Counted from the stretch's first letter, positions 55,036-63,255 are shown. The stretch is DNA of 64,000 bases from Sphingobacteriaceae bacterium (GCA_947480015.1 CANKBS010000003.1:164188-228187); one strand, 5' to 3'. Notes: a model not told the origin generated them from the sequence alone. Program-made: numbers and translations.

Positions 55036-55155
55036 AAATAGAAAGCCTTTCACGAAGTGAAGGGCTTTTTTTGTTTCTGATGGAAAAAGCTTGCTTTTGG
55101 AATAAGGAAACAAAAAAAGACCATTTTTCGCCTTAGCGAAAAAAGGCTTTCATTT
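55036..55155 (+). repeat. Structured module 1, three hairpins in nested helices
   Basis: Hairpin 1: AAAGCCTTTCAC/GTGAAGGGCTTT with loop GAA (terminator-like). A 13-bp helix CTTTTTTTGTTTC (55065-55077) with GAAACAAAAAAAG (55107-55119) encloses hairpin 2 (AAAAGC/GCTTTT, 55085-55098). Hairpin 3 is TTTTTCGC/GCGAAAAA with loop CTTA (55124-55143). Outer arms are AAATAGAAAGCC (55036-55047) and GGCTTTCATTT (55145-55155). The left arm can pair either with hairpin 1 or with the right arm, so the two folds compete. Confidence 0.85.
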
Positions 55156-55169
55156 GCAACACACCATTA

Positions 55170-55201
55170 AGATCAGCGCAAGCTAATCTGGCCACCCCGA
55201 C
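55170..55201 (+). repeat. Linker hairpin and first copy of the tRNA-Pro 3' end
   Basis: AGAT-C-AGC GCAA GCT-A-ATCT (55170-55189) forms a hairpin with one C/A mismatch. Its 3' arm runs into AATCTGGCCACCCCGAC (55185-55201), 17 bases identical to 55019-55035 of the tRNA and its flank. The T-loop of the tRNA is replaced by CGCAAGCT, so no full tRNA can form here. Confidence 0.9.
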
Positions 55202-55203
55202 TT

Positions 55204-55325
55204 AAAAGAAAAGCCTTTCACGTAAGTGAGAGGTTTTTTTGTTTTAGTGCAACGAGCTCGCTCGTTTAGCGCTTAAAACAAAAAAAATCTGCCGCGCCTT
55301 TGCGCGGCGAAAAGGCTTTTCTTTT
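55204..55325 (+). repeat. Structured module 2
   Basis: Same plan as module 1 with other bases. Outer arms AAAAGAAAAGCC (55204-55215) and GGCTTTTCTTTT (55314-55325) are perfectly complementary. Inner helix TTTTTTTGTTTTA (55234-55246) pairs with TAAAACAAAAAAA (55274-55286), 13 of 13. Hairpin 1 is GCCTTTCAC/GTGAGAGG, hairpin 2 CGAGC/GCTCG (55253-55264), hairpin 3 GCCGCGC/GCGCGGC with loop CTTT (55291-55308). A linker hairpin and CTGGCCACCCCGAC (55363-55376), the second tRNA tail copy, follow. Confidence 0.85.
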
Positions 55326-55376
55326 TAGGACACCCCCATAAACCAGATCAACGCAAGCTAACCTGGCCACCCCGAC

Positions 55377-55496
55377 AAATAGAAAGCCTTTCACGAAGTG
55401 AAGGGCTTTTTTTGCTTCTGATGGAAAAAGCTTGCTTTTGGAATAAGGAAACAAAAAAAGACCATTTTTCGCCTTAGCGAAAAAAGGCTTTCATTT
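55377..55496 (+). repeat. Structured module 3 (copy of module 1)
   Basis: Near-identical to 55036-55155, shifted by 341 bases. One base in the inner T-arm is changed from T to C, leaving a mismatch in the inner helix. The third copy of the tRNA 3' end follows at 55526-55542. Confidence 0.85.
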
Positions 55497-55544
55497 GCAA
55501 CACAACATTAAGATCAGCGCAAGCTAATCTGGCCACCCCGACTT

Positions 55545-55582
55545 AAAAGAAAAGCCTTTCACGTAAGTGAGAGGTTTTTTTG
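55545..55582 (+). repeat. Structured module 4, truncated
   Basis: Copy of the first 38 bases of module 2 (outer arm and hairpin 1 with its T-tract). Similarity ends after the T-tract, so the central and right hairpins are missing. Confidence 0.8.
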
Positions 55583-56099
55583 CTTTTTTGTATAAATTAA
55601 ATATGAAAAACCACACAAAAACCCTTCCACCTGCTGGAATTCAATTTCTCTGGCTCCCTTTTTAATTCATTCAGCCTGATTTTTGGCTATTTCATCAAAT
55701 AGTCTGTTTTTTCGCTTAAAGTCCCTGTACCTTTATACTATGCCAATGCACTTTACTGTGTACGGCACTTTTTCTATTTTTTTTGGGTAAAATAGGAATA
55801 CGCCCCGGTAGCAATACCGGGGTTTCTTTTTGTGCTTAATTCTTGTTTTTTTTAATTAAATGAAGAATCATTAAATCAAGAACTAATAATTAGTGAAGTA
55901 AAAATTAATATTCTATTCGTTATTCTCCCCCAATTTAATTCTGAATCCCGCGCAACCGAACGGAGCTGCAGCTTATTAAGCAGTAAGGCACTTTATTACA
56001 CCTGGAAATCTTACTCTTAAATATGACGATCAAGTACTTAATATATATTTTTACTTTTTTAAAATAAACGGAAAATTGGATGAAGCTACATTAAACTAT
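55583..56099 (+). other. Gene-free stretch after the tRNA-tail repeats
   Basis: No convincing open frame. It is AT-rich apart from the hairpin-bearing stretch at 55742-55832 (listed separately). Between 55850 and 56099 I see nothing beyond AT-rich sequence and a short CGCAACCGAACGGAGCTGCAG stretch broken by no clear pairing. Confidence 0.5.
55742..55832 (+). ncRNA. Candidate small RNA ending in a terminator
   Basis: Three hairpins follow each other: GCC-GCAC/GTGT-GGC (55742-55766), CTATTTT/AAAATAG (55774-55795), and the strong terminator CCCCGGTA/TACCGGGG with loop GCAA (55803-55822) followed by T-rich sequence. TACCTTTA near 55728 resembles a -7 box. There is no gene whose transcript the terminator could end, as the tRNA has its own hairpins further upstream. 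No RNA family recognised. Confidence 0.35.
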
Positions 56100-56274
56100 G
56101 CGCCATGGGATGTGAAGGGTTTAGTTCTTTTTTGCCGCTTGTCTCTTCGGCGGCAGGACATCAAGGCTGTGCCTTGATGGGCCAGCATGAGCGCATGGCC
56201 GCAATGCAATCGCGGAGCAGCCCGGTCCCAATCAGGCTTCCGGAAAAATGAAAGAGCCTGATTGGGAGGCGCCC
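56100..56274 (+). repeat. GCGCC-bounded structured repeat, copy A
   Basis: Starts GCGCC (56100) and ends GGCGCCC (56268-56274) followed by an A-run. Inside, CATCAAGGC/GCCTTGATG forms a hairpin (56159-56179), and TCCCAATCAGGCT (56226-56238) pairs perfectly with AGCCTGATTGGGA (56255-56267). GC content is clearly higher than in the flanks. Copies B and C lie at 58068 and 62373. Confidence 0.75.
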
Positions 56275-56418
56275 AAAATATGAATCAACCCGAAAACCGG
56301 TTGCAAGGCCCAAAAATTACAAAAACTTCTAAAAACATTCACAATTCATTAACCTCTCTAAAACTTTCGACTGTTCCCTTTTAAACTTACATTTGTCAAA
56401 ATTTTAAAAAGCAAGCAC

Positions 56419-57879
56419 ATGAGTAATGAAATAAGAAACCTCGAACCTAAACAACTTTGGAATAAATTTGCCGATCTGAATGCTGTGCCTCGTCCCTCTA
56501 AACACGAAGAGCGCGTGATTGCCTTTATGATGGACTTCGGCAAAAAATTGGGTTTAGAAACTTTCGAAGATTCGGTGCGTAATGTCATCATCCGCAAACC
56601 TGCGTCCAAAGGCATGGAAAACCGCAAGACCATTGTTTTACAATCACATCTGGATATGGTGCATCAAAAAAATGGCGATACTACTTTTGATTTTAATATA
56701 CAAGGGATTGATATGTATGTTGACGGTGATTGGGTGCGTGCCCGCGGAACCACACTGGGAGCCGATAACGGCATTGGTGTAGCAACCATCATGGCTATTT
56801 TAGAAAGTAAAGATATTGCCCACCCCCCCATTGAAGCTTTATTTACTATTGATGAAGAAACCGGTATGACCGGCGCTCTGGGATTAAAAGGCGGCATATT
56901 GACCGGAGATATTTTATTGAACCTCGATACCGAAGAAGATACCGAAATTGATATTGGTTGCGCCGGAGGTATTGATGTGACTGCCACACGCAGCTATTCA
57001 CAAGAAGAGGCTCCAAAAGATCACAGCACTTATACCATCAGCATTAAAGGTTTAAATGGTGGTCACTCGGGTATGGATATTCACAAGGGACTTGGTAATG
57101 CCAACAAACTGATGAATCGTCTTTTAGCCGAAGCTCAGGAAAAACAAGTGATCCGTGTTTCTGAAATTAATGGTGGAAGTTTACGTAATGCGATTCCCCG
57201 CGAAAGTACAGCCATTGTTTTAGTGTCTACTGCTTCAAGTGCTTCTTTTCTAAAAGATCTCGAGACTTCTATTCTTGCCATAAAAACAGAATTTAAAACC
57301 ATGGAGCCGCATTTAACAATTTCTTCTGAAACAAGTTCTGCCGCATCAAAAGTGATGGAACTAAAAGCACAGAAAGAAATGATGAATGCTTTGTACACCG
57401 CACACAATGGGGTATACCGCATGAGTGCCGATATTGCCAATCTGGTTGAAACATCCAACAATGTGGCACGGGTTATTATTAAAGACGGAGAAATCTCTGT
57501 TGCTTGCCTCACCCGCTCTTCTGTTGAAACATCTAAAATGGATCTGGCCAAAGCGCTTCGTGCCTGTTTTGAATTAGCTTCCTGCAAAGTAAGCTTCGCG
57601 GGCTCTTATCCGGGCTGGACACCAAATGTAAATTCACCCATCTTAAACATCCTCACTTCTATTTACGAAAAACAACATGGCAAAAAACCCGCTGTGGTAG
57701 CTTGTCACGCTGGTTTAGAATGTGGCATCCTAGGAACCAATTATCCTAAAATGGATATGGTATCATTTGGACCAACCATTAAAGGCGCGCACTCACCCGA
57801 CGAACGCGCGAGTATTTCATCAGCACAAAAATACTGGAACTTTGTTCTTGAAATTCTAAAGAATATTCCACTTAACTAG
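56419..57879 (+). CDS. pepD: Beta-Ala-His (aminoacyl-histidine) dipeptidase PepD
   Basis: Cytoplasmic M20-family metallopeptidase of 486 residues, the usual length. Metal site residues are in LQSHLDMVHQKN (about 76-87), LGADNGIGVA (about 114-123) and IDEETGMTGALGLKG (about 145-159). IKGLNGGHSGMDIHKG is the dimerisation-lid region, CHAGLECGILG holds further ligands and GPTIKGAHSPDERASI the C-terminal ligand His. It hydrolyses X-His and other dipeptides. TACATTTG (56388-56395) upstream could be a -7 box. Confidence 0.95.
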   Translation: MSNEIRNLEPKQLWNKFADLNAVPRPSKHEERVIAFMMDFGKKLGLETFEDSVRNVIIRKPASKGMENRKTIVLQSHLDMVHQKNGDTTFDFNIQGIDMYVDGDWVRARGTTLGADNGIGVATIMAILESKDIAHPPIEALFTIDEETGMTGALGLKGGILTGDILLNLDTEEDTEIDIGCAGGIDVTATRSYSQEEAPKDHSTYTISIKGLNGGHSGMDIHKGLGNANKLMNRLLAEAQEKQVIRVSEINGGSLRNAIPRESTAIVLVSTASSASFLKDLETSILAIKTEFKTMEPHLTISSETSSAASKVMELKAQKEMMNALYTAHNGVYRMSADIANLVETSNNVARVIIKDGEISVACLTRSSVETSKMDLAKALRACFELASCKVSFAGSYPGWTPNVNSPILNILTSIYEKQHGKKPAVVACHAGLECGILGTNYPKMDMVSFGPTIKGAHSPDERASISSAQKYWNFVLEILKNIPLN

Positions 57880-57898
57880 TTTTGAATTTTTAAAACAT

Positions 57899-57930
57899 TA
57901 AAAGGAGCTCCAAAAAAGCTCTTTTTTTTT
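57899..57930 (+). terminator. Terminator after pepD
   Basis: GGAGC and GCTCT flank an A-rich loop and a long T-run follows; the stem is short. Confidence 0.6.
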
Positions 57931-58067
57931 GTGTCAATCGGAAAAGTTGGGGAGTAGAATTCTAATCTGAATTTTATAGTTTCTTTTTTTTGTGTAATTC
58001 AGCGAAACTGTGGAATAGAAATTAATACTCTGTTCTAAAATATTCCCAAATGTAAATTCTGAACACT

Positions 58068-58346
58068 GCGCCACTGACCGTAGCGGCATCCCCGTGCAGC
58101 CATGGATTAGAGCGGGTTTTGGACAGGGCAAAAGTCTTGTAGACTTTTGAGCTGGGCTGAGCGTAAGCCTTGGTCCTTAGATCAAAGACCCCGCAGCAAA
58201 TTACCCGCTCTTGGGCAAGGCAAGCGGGATATAGCAGGGCAAAAGGCTTGTAGCCTTTTGAGCCAGATTGTGTGTTAGCAGGGCCCCCTGAAGCGTAAGG
58301 CTTTCCAAAATTACCCAAAGCCTTTCTGCTTCAGGGGGAGGCGCCC
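58068..58346 (+). repeat. GCGCC-bounded structured repeat, copy B
   Basis: Starts GCGCC (58068) and ends GGCGCCC (58340-58346) plus an A-run, like copy A. Two internal hairpins with the same plan, CAAAAGTCT-TGT-AGACTTTTG (58129-58149) and CAAAAGGCT-TGT-AGCCTTTTG (58240-58260), are 111 bases apart with paired changes. The closing stem CCCCCTGAAGC (58284-58294) pairs with GCTTCAGGGGG (58328-58338), extended by AAGGCTTT/AAAGCCTT. It lies in the 678-base gene-free stretch between pepD and the LolA-like gene; 57931-58067 and 58347-58556 show nothing else. Confidence 0.75.
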
Positions 58347-58556
58347 AAAAAATACACAAATTATAAACCGGATTCAGAATTATTTTAGCTCCACAAAAGC
58401 TCCTTTTTTTATTCCCCTATTCTGCTGAACATAATCACTTTTTACCGCTCGTATAATTTAATCAGGCTTTTACACTAAAAACCAAGGCCTGCTGATTATA
58501 TTTCCTATTTTTATAATAAGTCCCCTTTACACTTTATTCATTTTAATTTGATCAAC

Positions 58557-59264
58557 ATGAAAACCTCCAAATTTAAATTGCTTGTTTTCCTTTCTGTACT
58601 TGGCTTTAGCAGCTTTGCACAAAACCTCGACGAGATCATTGCCAAACACATTGAAGCCATTGGCGGAAAACAGAACTGGGAAAAACTAAAAGCCATGCGC
58701 ACCGAAAGCACCATGAAAGCTCAAGGTGCCGATATTAAGTTCATTAGTGTGAGTGTAGATAAAAAAGCTACGCGCCAGGATATTTTTGTGATGGGCATGA
58801 ATGGTTATAACATTATAAACAACTCCGAAGGCTGGAATTTCGCGCCCTGGCAGGGACAAACAAAACCTGAAGCCATGACAGCTGATGATGTGAAGAACGC
58901 TCAAACCGATCTTTATATTCAGGACGAATTTATTACCTACAAAGAATTAGGTAAAAGCATCGACTATTTTGGTATGGATGATATTGACGGCACCGAATGT
59001 CATAAAATAAAAATGACCGATAAAAACGGCAAAGAAACCACCTTCTATATTGACCCCGCTACTTATTATGTAATTAAACGCACTAGCAAAACAGAAGCCA
59101 ACGGCCAAGTAAATGAAAATTCAATTTTTTTCTCCGACTACAAAAAAACCGATTTCGGCTTGGTTATTCCCATGAGTTCATCGGGTGGCTGGAGCGAAAC
59201 AGGGATCACTAAAGTTGAGATCAATCCTGTAATTGATGAGTCCATTTTTAAAGTATCTAAATAA
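58557..59264 (+). CDS. LolA-like outer-membrane lipoprotein-sorting family protein
   Basis: A 235-residue periplasmic protein. ATG 58557 gives the signal MKTSKFKLLVFLSVLGFSSFAQ; the TTG upstream is not favoured. After LDEIIAKHIEAIGGKQNWEK, the body has the half-barrel pattern of LolA/LppX-like proteins: repeated amphipathic strands ending GTECHKIKMTDKNGKETTFY and YYVIKRTSKTEANGQ. Proteins of this type bind hydrophobic ligands such as lipoprotein acyl chains; here it could serve another lipid. It lies 41 bases before the large beta-propeller gene and may share its operon. Confidence 0.85.
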   Translation: MKTSKFKLLVFLSVLGFSSFAQNLDEIIAKHIEAIGGKQNWEKLKAMRTESTMKAQGADIKFISVSVDKKATRQDIFVMGMNGYNIINNSEGWNFAPWQGQTKPEAMTADDVKNAQTDLYIQDEFITYKELGKSIDYFGMDDIDGTECHKIKMTDKNGKETTFYIDPATYYVIKRTSKTEANGQVNENSIFFSDYKKTDFGLVIPMSSSGGWSETGITKVEINPVIDESIFKVSK

Positions 59265-59305
59265 ATCATTCCGCATTTAATGTATTAAACCAAAAATAAA
59301 GTAGC

Positions 59306-62300
59306 ATGAAAAATATATTGATCAGCCTGTTTGTTTTAAGTACGTTTTCTTTCTTCGCGCAAAACGCGGTTAACTCGGCCATGTTTGGCACCATGCAAAC
59401 CCGTCAACTGGGTCCTGGTACTATGAGTGGGCGTATTACAGCTATTCAAGGCGTTAACAACGATGATGGTAAAACACTTTATATAGGCACCGGTGGTGGC
59501 GGGGTGTGGAAATCGACCAATGCCGGAGCTTCCTACAAATCGGTATTCGATAAATACTGCCAGTCGATTGGTGCCATTGCCATCGATCAAAAAAATCCTA
59601 AAACCGTATACGTGGGCACTGGCGAAAGTAACATGCGTAACAGCGTTTCCATTGGTAATGGTTTGTATAAAAGTAAAGACGGAGGCGATAACTGGAAAAA
59701 AATTGGTTTGGATAGCACCGAACATATTTCACGCATTGTCATAGATCCTAATAACAGCGATATAATCTATGTGGCAGTACCGGGACCGTTATGGAGCAAC
59801 AGCAAACACCGCGGTATTTACCGCTCAAGCAACGCAGGTGACACCTGGGAAAAACTTTTTTACATAGATGATCAAACCGGTTGCGCTGAATTGCTTATAG
59901 ATCCCACAAATCCCTCCATCCTTTTCGCTTCCATGTGGCAATTTCGCCGCCAGCCTTTTAGTTTTAATTCAGGCGGTAAAGGATCGGGATTATACAAAAG
60001 CACCGATGCCGGAAAAACCTGGCGCGAAATAAAAAGTGGCTTGCCTGAAAAACCATTCGGACGCATAGCCATGAATCTTGCACCCAGTGACCCCAAACAA
60101 ATGGTGGCCATTGTAGAAAGTACCAAAACCGGTTTATACATTTCTTCCGATGGTGGCGAAACCTGGAAGAATCAAAGTGCTACCATGAACACCTGTGCGC
60201 GTCCTTTTTATTTTAGTACCATTGTGATCGATCCAAAAGATCCAAAACGGGTGTATCGGCCGGCCTTTCAATTCGCATACAGCAGCGATGGAGGTTACTC
60301 CTTTACCGAAGCCAGTAGCGATGGTGGCTGGGTGCATTCAGACATGCATGCCTTGTGGATCAATCCTTCCAACACCAATGTGATGTATGTGGGAACTGAT
60401 GGTGGCGTTTATTTAAGTATAGATCGTGGTGTGACCTGGCAATTTAATCATGGTTTACCGGTAGGCCAATTTTATCATGTGTCTATTGATAACAAAGAAC
60501 CTTATAATGTTTACGGTGGTTTGCAGGATAACGGAAGCTGGACTGCACCAAGCGCTGCACCCGGTGGTATTGGAAACGGTCACTGGAGCCGCGTTGGAGG
60601 TGGTGATGGATTTTGGACCGTGCCTGATGTTGATGGAAAAACTTTGTATTCAGAATACCAAGGCGGCAACATGGCGCGCGTGGATATGATCACTTTAAAA
60701 CAAGAAGGCATTCAACCACAAAAAACCGCGAAGGATGAAAAACTACGTTGGAACTGGAACACACCGATTGTAACGGGTGCAAATAATCCGAAAAATTTAT
60801 ACGTGGGTGCCCAATACCTTTACAAATCAACCGACCAAGGTAGAAACTGGAAACGCATTTCAGATGATTTAACGACCAACGATAAAAACAAACAAAAACA
60901 AGAAGACAGTGGTGGATTAAGTGAAGACAATACCTCGGCCGAAAATCACTGCACTATTTTTACCATTGCTGAATCATCACTCGATGAAAATTTGATCTGG
61001 GCAGGTACCGATGATGGTAATTTACAAGTAACCACCGATGCCGGAAAAACATGGACCAATGTATCGGCCAATGTTGCCAAATGTGGCGTTGCGTCGCAAG
61101 CATGGGTTAGCAGCATTCAGCCTTCAGTATTTGATAAACAAACCGTGTATGTCACTTTTGAAAATCACATGTATGGCGATATGCACACCTATCTCGCAAA
61201 AAGTACCGATCTGGGTAAAACCTGGAAACGTATTAACCACAAAGATTTCACCGGCTTTGCACACAAAATAAAAGAAGATCTGGTAAACCCTAATTTATTA
61301 TTTCTGGGAACCGAAATGGGTTTATTTGCGACTTTGGATGGTGGTGAAAACTGGTTCCGCATGAAAAACAATATTCCCGAATACCTGATGACACGTGACA
61401 TTCAGATCCATCCAAAAACACACGATCTTATTATTGCATCACATGGTCGCGGTATATTTATTTTGGATGATATTCGTCCCATCAGAAATTTGACCAATGA
61501 AATTTGGGATCAGGAAGTTTATATTTTTCCAACTCCCGATATTACTTTAAACAATGGCAAGTTTGGTTGGGGCGGACCCGATGTATCGGGCGGCTGGTAC
61601 GCGGGTAATCCCCCTTCTATTCCTTCCTTTGATTATTTTTTTAAACAACGTTTAAATTCAGGCAAGGTAAGTCTTGAGATATATGACGACAAAGGAACCT
61701 TACTTCAAACCATGCCGGGTACGATCAGAAGAGGCATCAACAAAATTACCTGGAACTTAAGAGGTACTCCTCCTAAAGTAGCTGCCGGCAGTTTAAAAAT
61801 GGATGGAGCCGGATTTACAGCGCCCATGGTGCTTCCGGGCGTTTATACCTTTAAGTTAAAAGTAAAAGACAAAGAATATGTGAGTAAAGTAAATTGTATT
61901 CATGATGCCGAAAATAAAAATTTAAATCTGGAGGACAGAAAACTTGTTTACGAAAAAGCCATGCAGATCCAGAAATTATACAATGCGGTAAATGCTAGTA
62001 TTGATACCATTTCAAATTATCAGGCCATTTTAAAAGCCGATTCGGTAGCCTATAGTAAGAAAAAACATGCCATTGCTTTTTACGACGATCTGCAAAAAAT
62101 AAAAGCAGAGTTAATGGGCACTAAAAAAACATCCATTTTTGCCGATGAAAAACGATTGCGCGAAAAGGTATCGGAGCTTTATGGTAATTTTTGCTGGATG
62201 GAAGCCGCCCCGAATGCCACGCAGTTAGAGGCCATTGAAGACCTAGAGAAAGATTACAAAACCCAGGCTCTGGCTTTAAATAAAGTGGTGGTAAAACACC

Positions 62301-62344
62301 TGCCTAAAAATCCGGAAATTAAATTGAAGAAGGAGATTAAATAG
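59306..62344 (+). CDS. Large exported VPS10/BNR-like beta-propeller protein
   Basis: A 1012-residue protein with signal MKNILISLFVLSTFSFFAQ. About residues 30-720 form BNR/sortilin-type repeats with Asp-box-like GxTWKNxS, for example SSDGGETWKNQS, STDAGKTWREIKSG and TTDAGKTWTNVS, in two propellers as in VPS10/YCF48-like proteins. About 800-870 is an FnIII-like module (LLQTMPGTIRRGINKITWNL). The C-terminal 120 residues are helical. Enzymatic residues of sialidases are not obvious; many such proteins are called glycosyl hydrolases by similarity only. Confidence 0.88.
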   Translation: MKNILISLFVLSTFSFFAQNAVNSAMFGTMQTRQLGPGTMSGRITAIQGVNNDDGKTLYIGTGGGGVWKSTNAGASYKSVFDKYCQSIGAIAIDQKNPKTVYVGTGESNMRNSVSIGNGLYKSKDGGDNWKKIGLDSTEHISRIVIDPNNSDIIYVAVPGPLWSNSKHRGIYRSSNAGDTWEKLFYIDDQTGCAELLIDPTNPSILFASMWQFRRQPFSFNSGGKGSGLYKSTDAGKTWREIKSGLPEKPFGRIAMNLAPSDPKQMVAIVESTKTGLYISSDGGETWKNQSATMNTCARPFYFSTIVIDPKDPKRVYRPAFQFAYSSDGGYSFTEASSDGGWVHSDMHALWINPSNTNVMYVGTDGGVYLSIDRGVTWQFNHGLPVGQFYHVSIDNKEPYNVYGGLQDNGSWTAPSAAPGGIGNGHWSRVGGGDGFWTVPDVDGKTLYSEYQGGNMARVDMITLKQEGIQPQKTAKDEKLRWNWNTPIVTGANNPKNLYVGAQYLYKSTDQGRNWKRISDDLTTNDKNKQKQEDSGGLSEDNTSAENHCTIFTIAESSLDENLIWAGTDDGNLQVTTDAGKTWTNVSANVAKCGVASQAWVSSIQPSVFDKQTVYVTFENHMYGDMHTYLAKSTDLGKTWKRINHKDFTGFAHKIKEDLVNPNLLFLGTEMGLFATLDGGENWFRMKNNIPEYLMTRDIQIHPKTHDLIIASHGRGIFILDDIRPIRNLTNEIWDQEVYIFPTPDITLNNGKFGWGGPDVSGGWYAGNPPSIPSFDYFFKQRLNSGKVSLEIYDDKGTLLQTMPGTIRRGINKITWNLRGTPPKVAAGSLKMDGAGFTAPMVLPGVYTFKLKVKDKEYVSKVNCIHDAENKNLNLEDRKLVYEKAMQIQKLYNAVNASIDTISNYQAILKADSVAYSKKKHAIAFYDDLQKIKAELMGTKKTSIFADEKRLREKVSELYGNFCWMEAAPNATQLEAIEDLEKDYKTQALALNKVVVKHLPKNPEIKLKKEIK

Positions 62345-62372
62345 TAAACATCAAAAAGCAATTTTTTTATTC

Positions 62373-62465
62373 GGGCGCCCGGGCGGGCTTTCGCCACTCG
62401 CTCTTTTTGCTCGCAGATATTAAGAAGCAAAAAGGAGCTCAAACAGATGGCTCAATCCCTGGCGC
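62373..62465 (-). repeat. GCGCC-bounded structured repeat, copy C
   Basis: Read on the minus strand it begins GCGCC (62465) and ends GGGCGCCC (62380-62373) followed by an A-rich run, as in copies A and B. It is shorter (93 bp) and centred on a hairpin between GCTCCTTTTTGCT and AGCAAAAAGAGC. Confidence 0.65.
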
Positions 62466-62694
62466 TCCCAATCCTTTTAACCTTTCCTACCTTCTGTAGA
62501 AATTAACTTTTACACCTCTTAAAATCTGCCACAATTGCAATCTTGGCCATGCTTTTCCGGTAAATTAAAATCCGAGTATCTTAATTCAATTAGATGTATT
62601 TGTAATAGATTCAAACATCTTGAAAGTTGACAATGTTGAAGAATAATAAAACAATTTTGAATATTTTTACCGAGAAAACATTTTGGGCCTGGCT

Positions 62695-62755
62695 CCATCA
62701 AAACACAGCGTGCGCGCGAATAGCAGTGGACTTGATCCCCGCGCAAGTTTGATGG
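62695..62755. repeat. Isolated long imperfect hairpin
   Basis: CCATCAAA (62695-62702) pairs with TTTGATGG (62748-62755), and TGCGCG (62711-62716) with CGCGCA (62740-62745). The rest of 62466-62855 is AT-rich sequence in which I see no gene. Confidence 0.5.
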
Positions 62756-62855
62756 TTTTATGTAAAATCCTTGTTTTTAGAGGCTCCGCATACGGACAAT
62801 TAATGGAAATAAAATTTGAGCCTGTTTTTATTCCATAACTATTAATTTTACTGAC

Positions 62856-63224
62856 TTATTTTTCATCACAGTATGATTTACGGTTGCCTGTCATATGTTG
62901 CCTGCCCCATTTATACATGCTGTCAATAATAGGCAAAATACTCGCGCCATATGGAGTGATGGTATACTCCACCCTTGGAGGAATTTCAGGATAGATAATC
63001 CGTTCGATAATGCCGTCTTTTTCCAATTCTCTTAATTGATTGGTGAGGGTTTGTTTACTAATTTCGGTGATGTTTTTTAAGAGCAAACTGTAACGGTTTC
63101 TATCCGTTCTGATCATATGAATAATGCTTGGTTTCCATTTTCCACCTATAATATTCATACAATACACCACCGGACAATTGCCCGGAGTAAAATCTTTTGT
63201 CTTTCTAAGCCCTGTGTTTGCCAT
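62856..63224 (-). CDS. HxlR-family winged-helix regulator
   Basis: A 122-residue transcription factor. NCPVVYCMNIIGGKWKPSII is the HxlR start with a Cys in the CPV motif, used as a redox or electrophile sensor in some members, and a second Cys in VYCMN. LLKNITEISKQTLTNQLREL is the recognition helix region and YEIPPRVEYTITPYG-like is the wing (PEIPPRVEYTITPYG). It is divergent from the isomerase-like gene, with a palindrome between them, so it probably regulates that gene and itself. Confidence 0.93.
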   Translation of the reverse strand: MANTGLRKTKDFTPGNCPVVYCMNIIGGKWKPSIIHMIRTDRNRYSLLLKNITEISKQTLTNQLRELEKDGIIERIIYPEIPPRVEYTITPYGASILPIIDSMYKWGRQHMTGNRKSYCDEK

Positions 63225-63255
63225 TAGTCTAATAATTTAGTCTATCTACAAAATT

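Larger units (their letters stand above)
55035..55582 (+). repeat. Tandem duplication of tRNA-tail modules, period 341 bp
   Basis: The stretch 55035-55375 is repeated at 55376-55582 (1.6 copies) with few changes, for example one T to C change at 55415 and one at the CACACC/CACAAC site. Each 341-bp period holds two different structured modules (listed separately), each ending in a copy of the tRNA-Pro 3' end. The second period stops inside the fourth module. Confidence 0.95.

Noticed and set aside
55163..55201. A second tRNA-Pro gene downstream of the first
   Set aside because: Only the last 14-17 bases of the tRNA recur; D-arm, anticodon arm and 5' acceptor strand are absent.
55266..55454. 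62-codon open frame on the minus strand in the tRNA-tail repeats
   Set aside because: Lies wholly within the modules; the frame results from the hairpin arms.
55035..55582. CRISPR array
   Set aside because: Repeat units are about 170 and 341 bp and are themselves variable; there are no short regular repeats with unique spacers and no cas genes.
58022..58318. 98-codon open frame on the minus strand
   Set aside because: Coincides with repeat copy B; GC-rich repeats often leave a frame open by chance.
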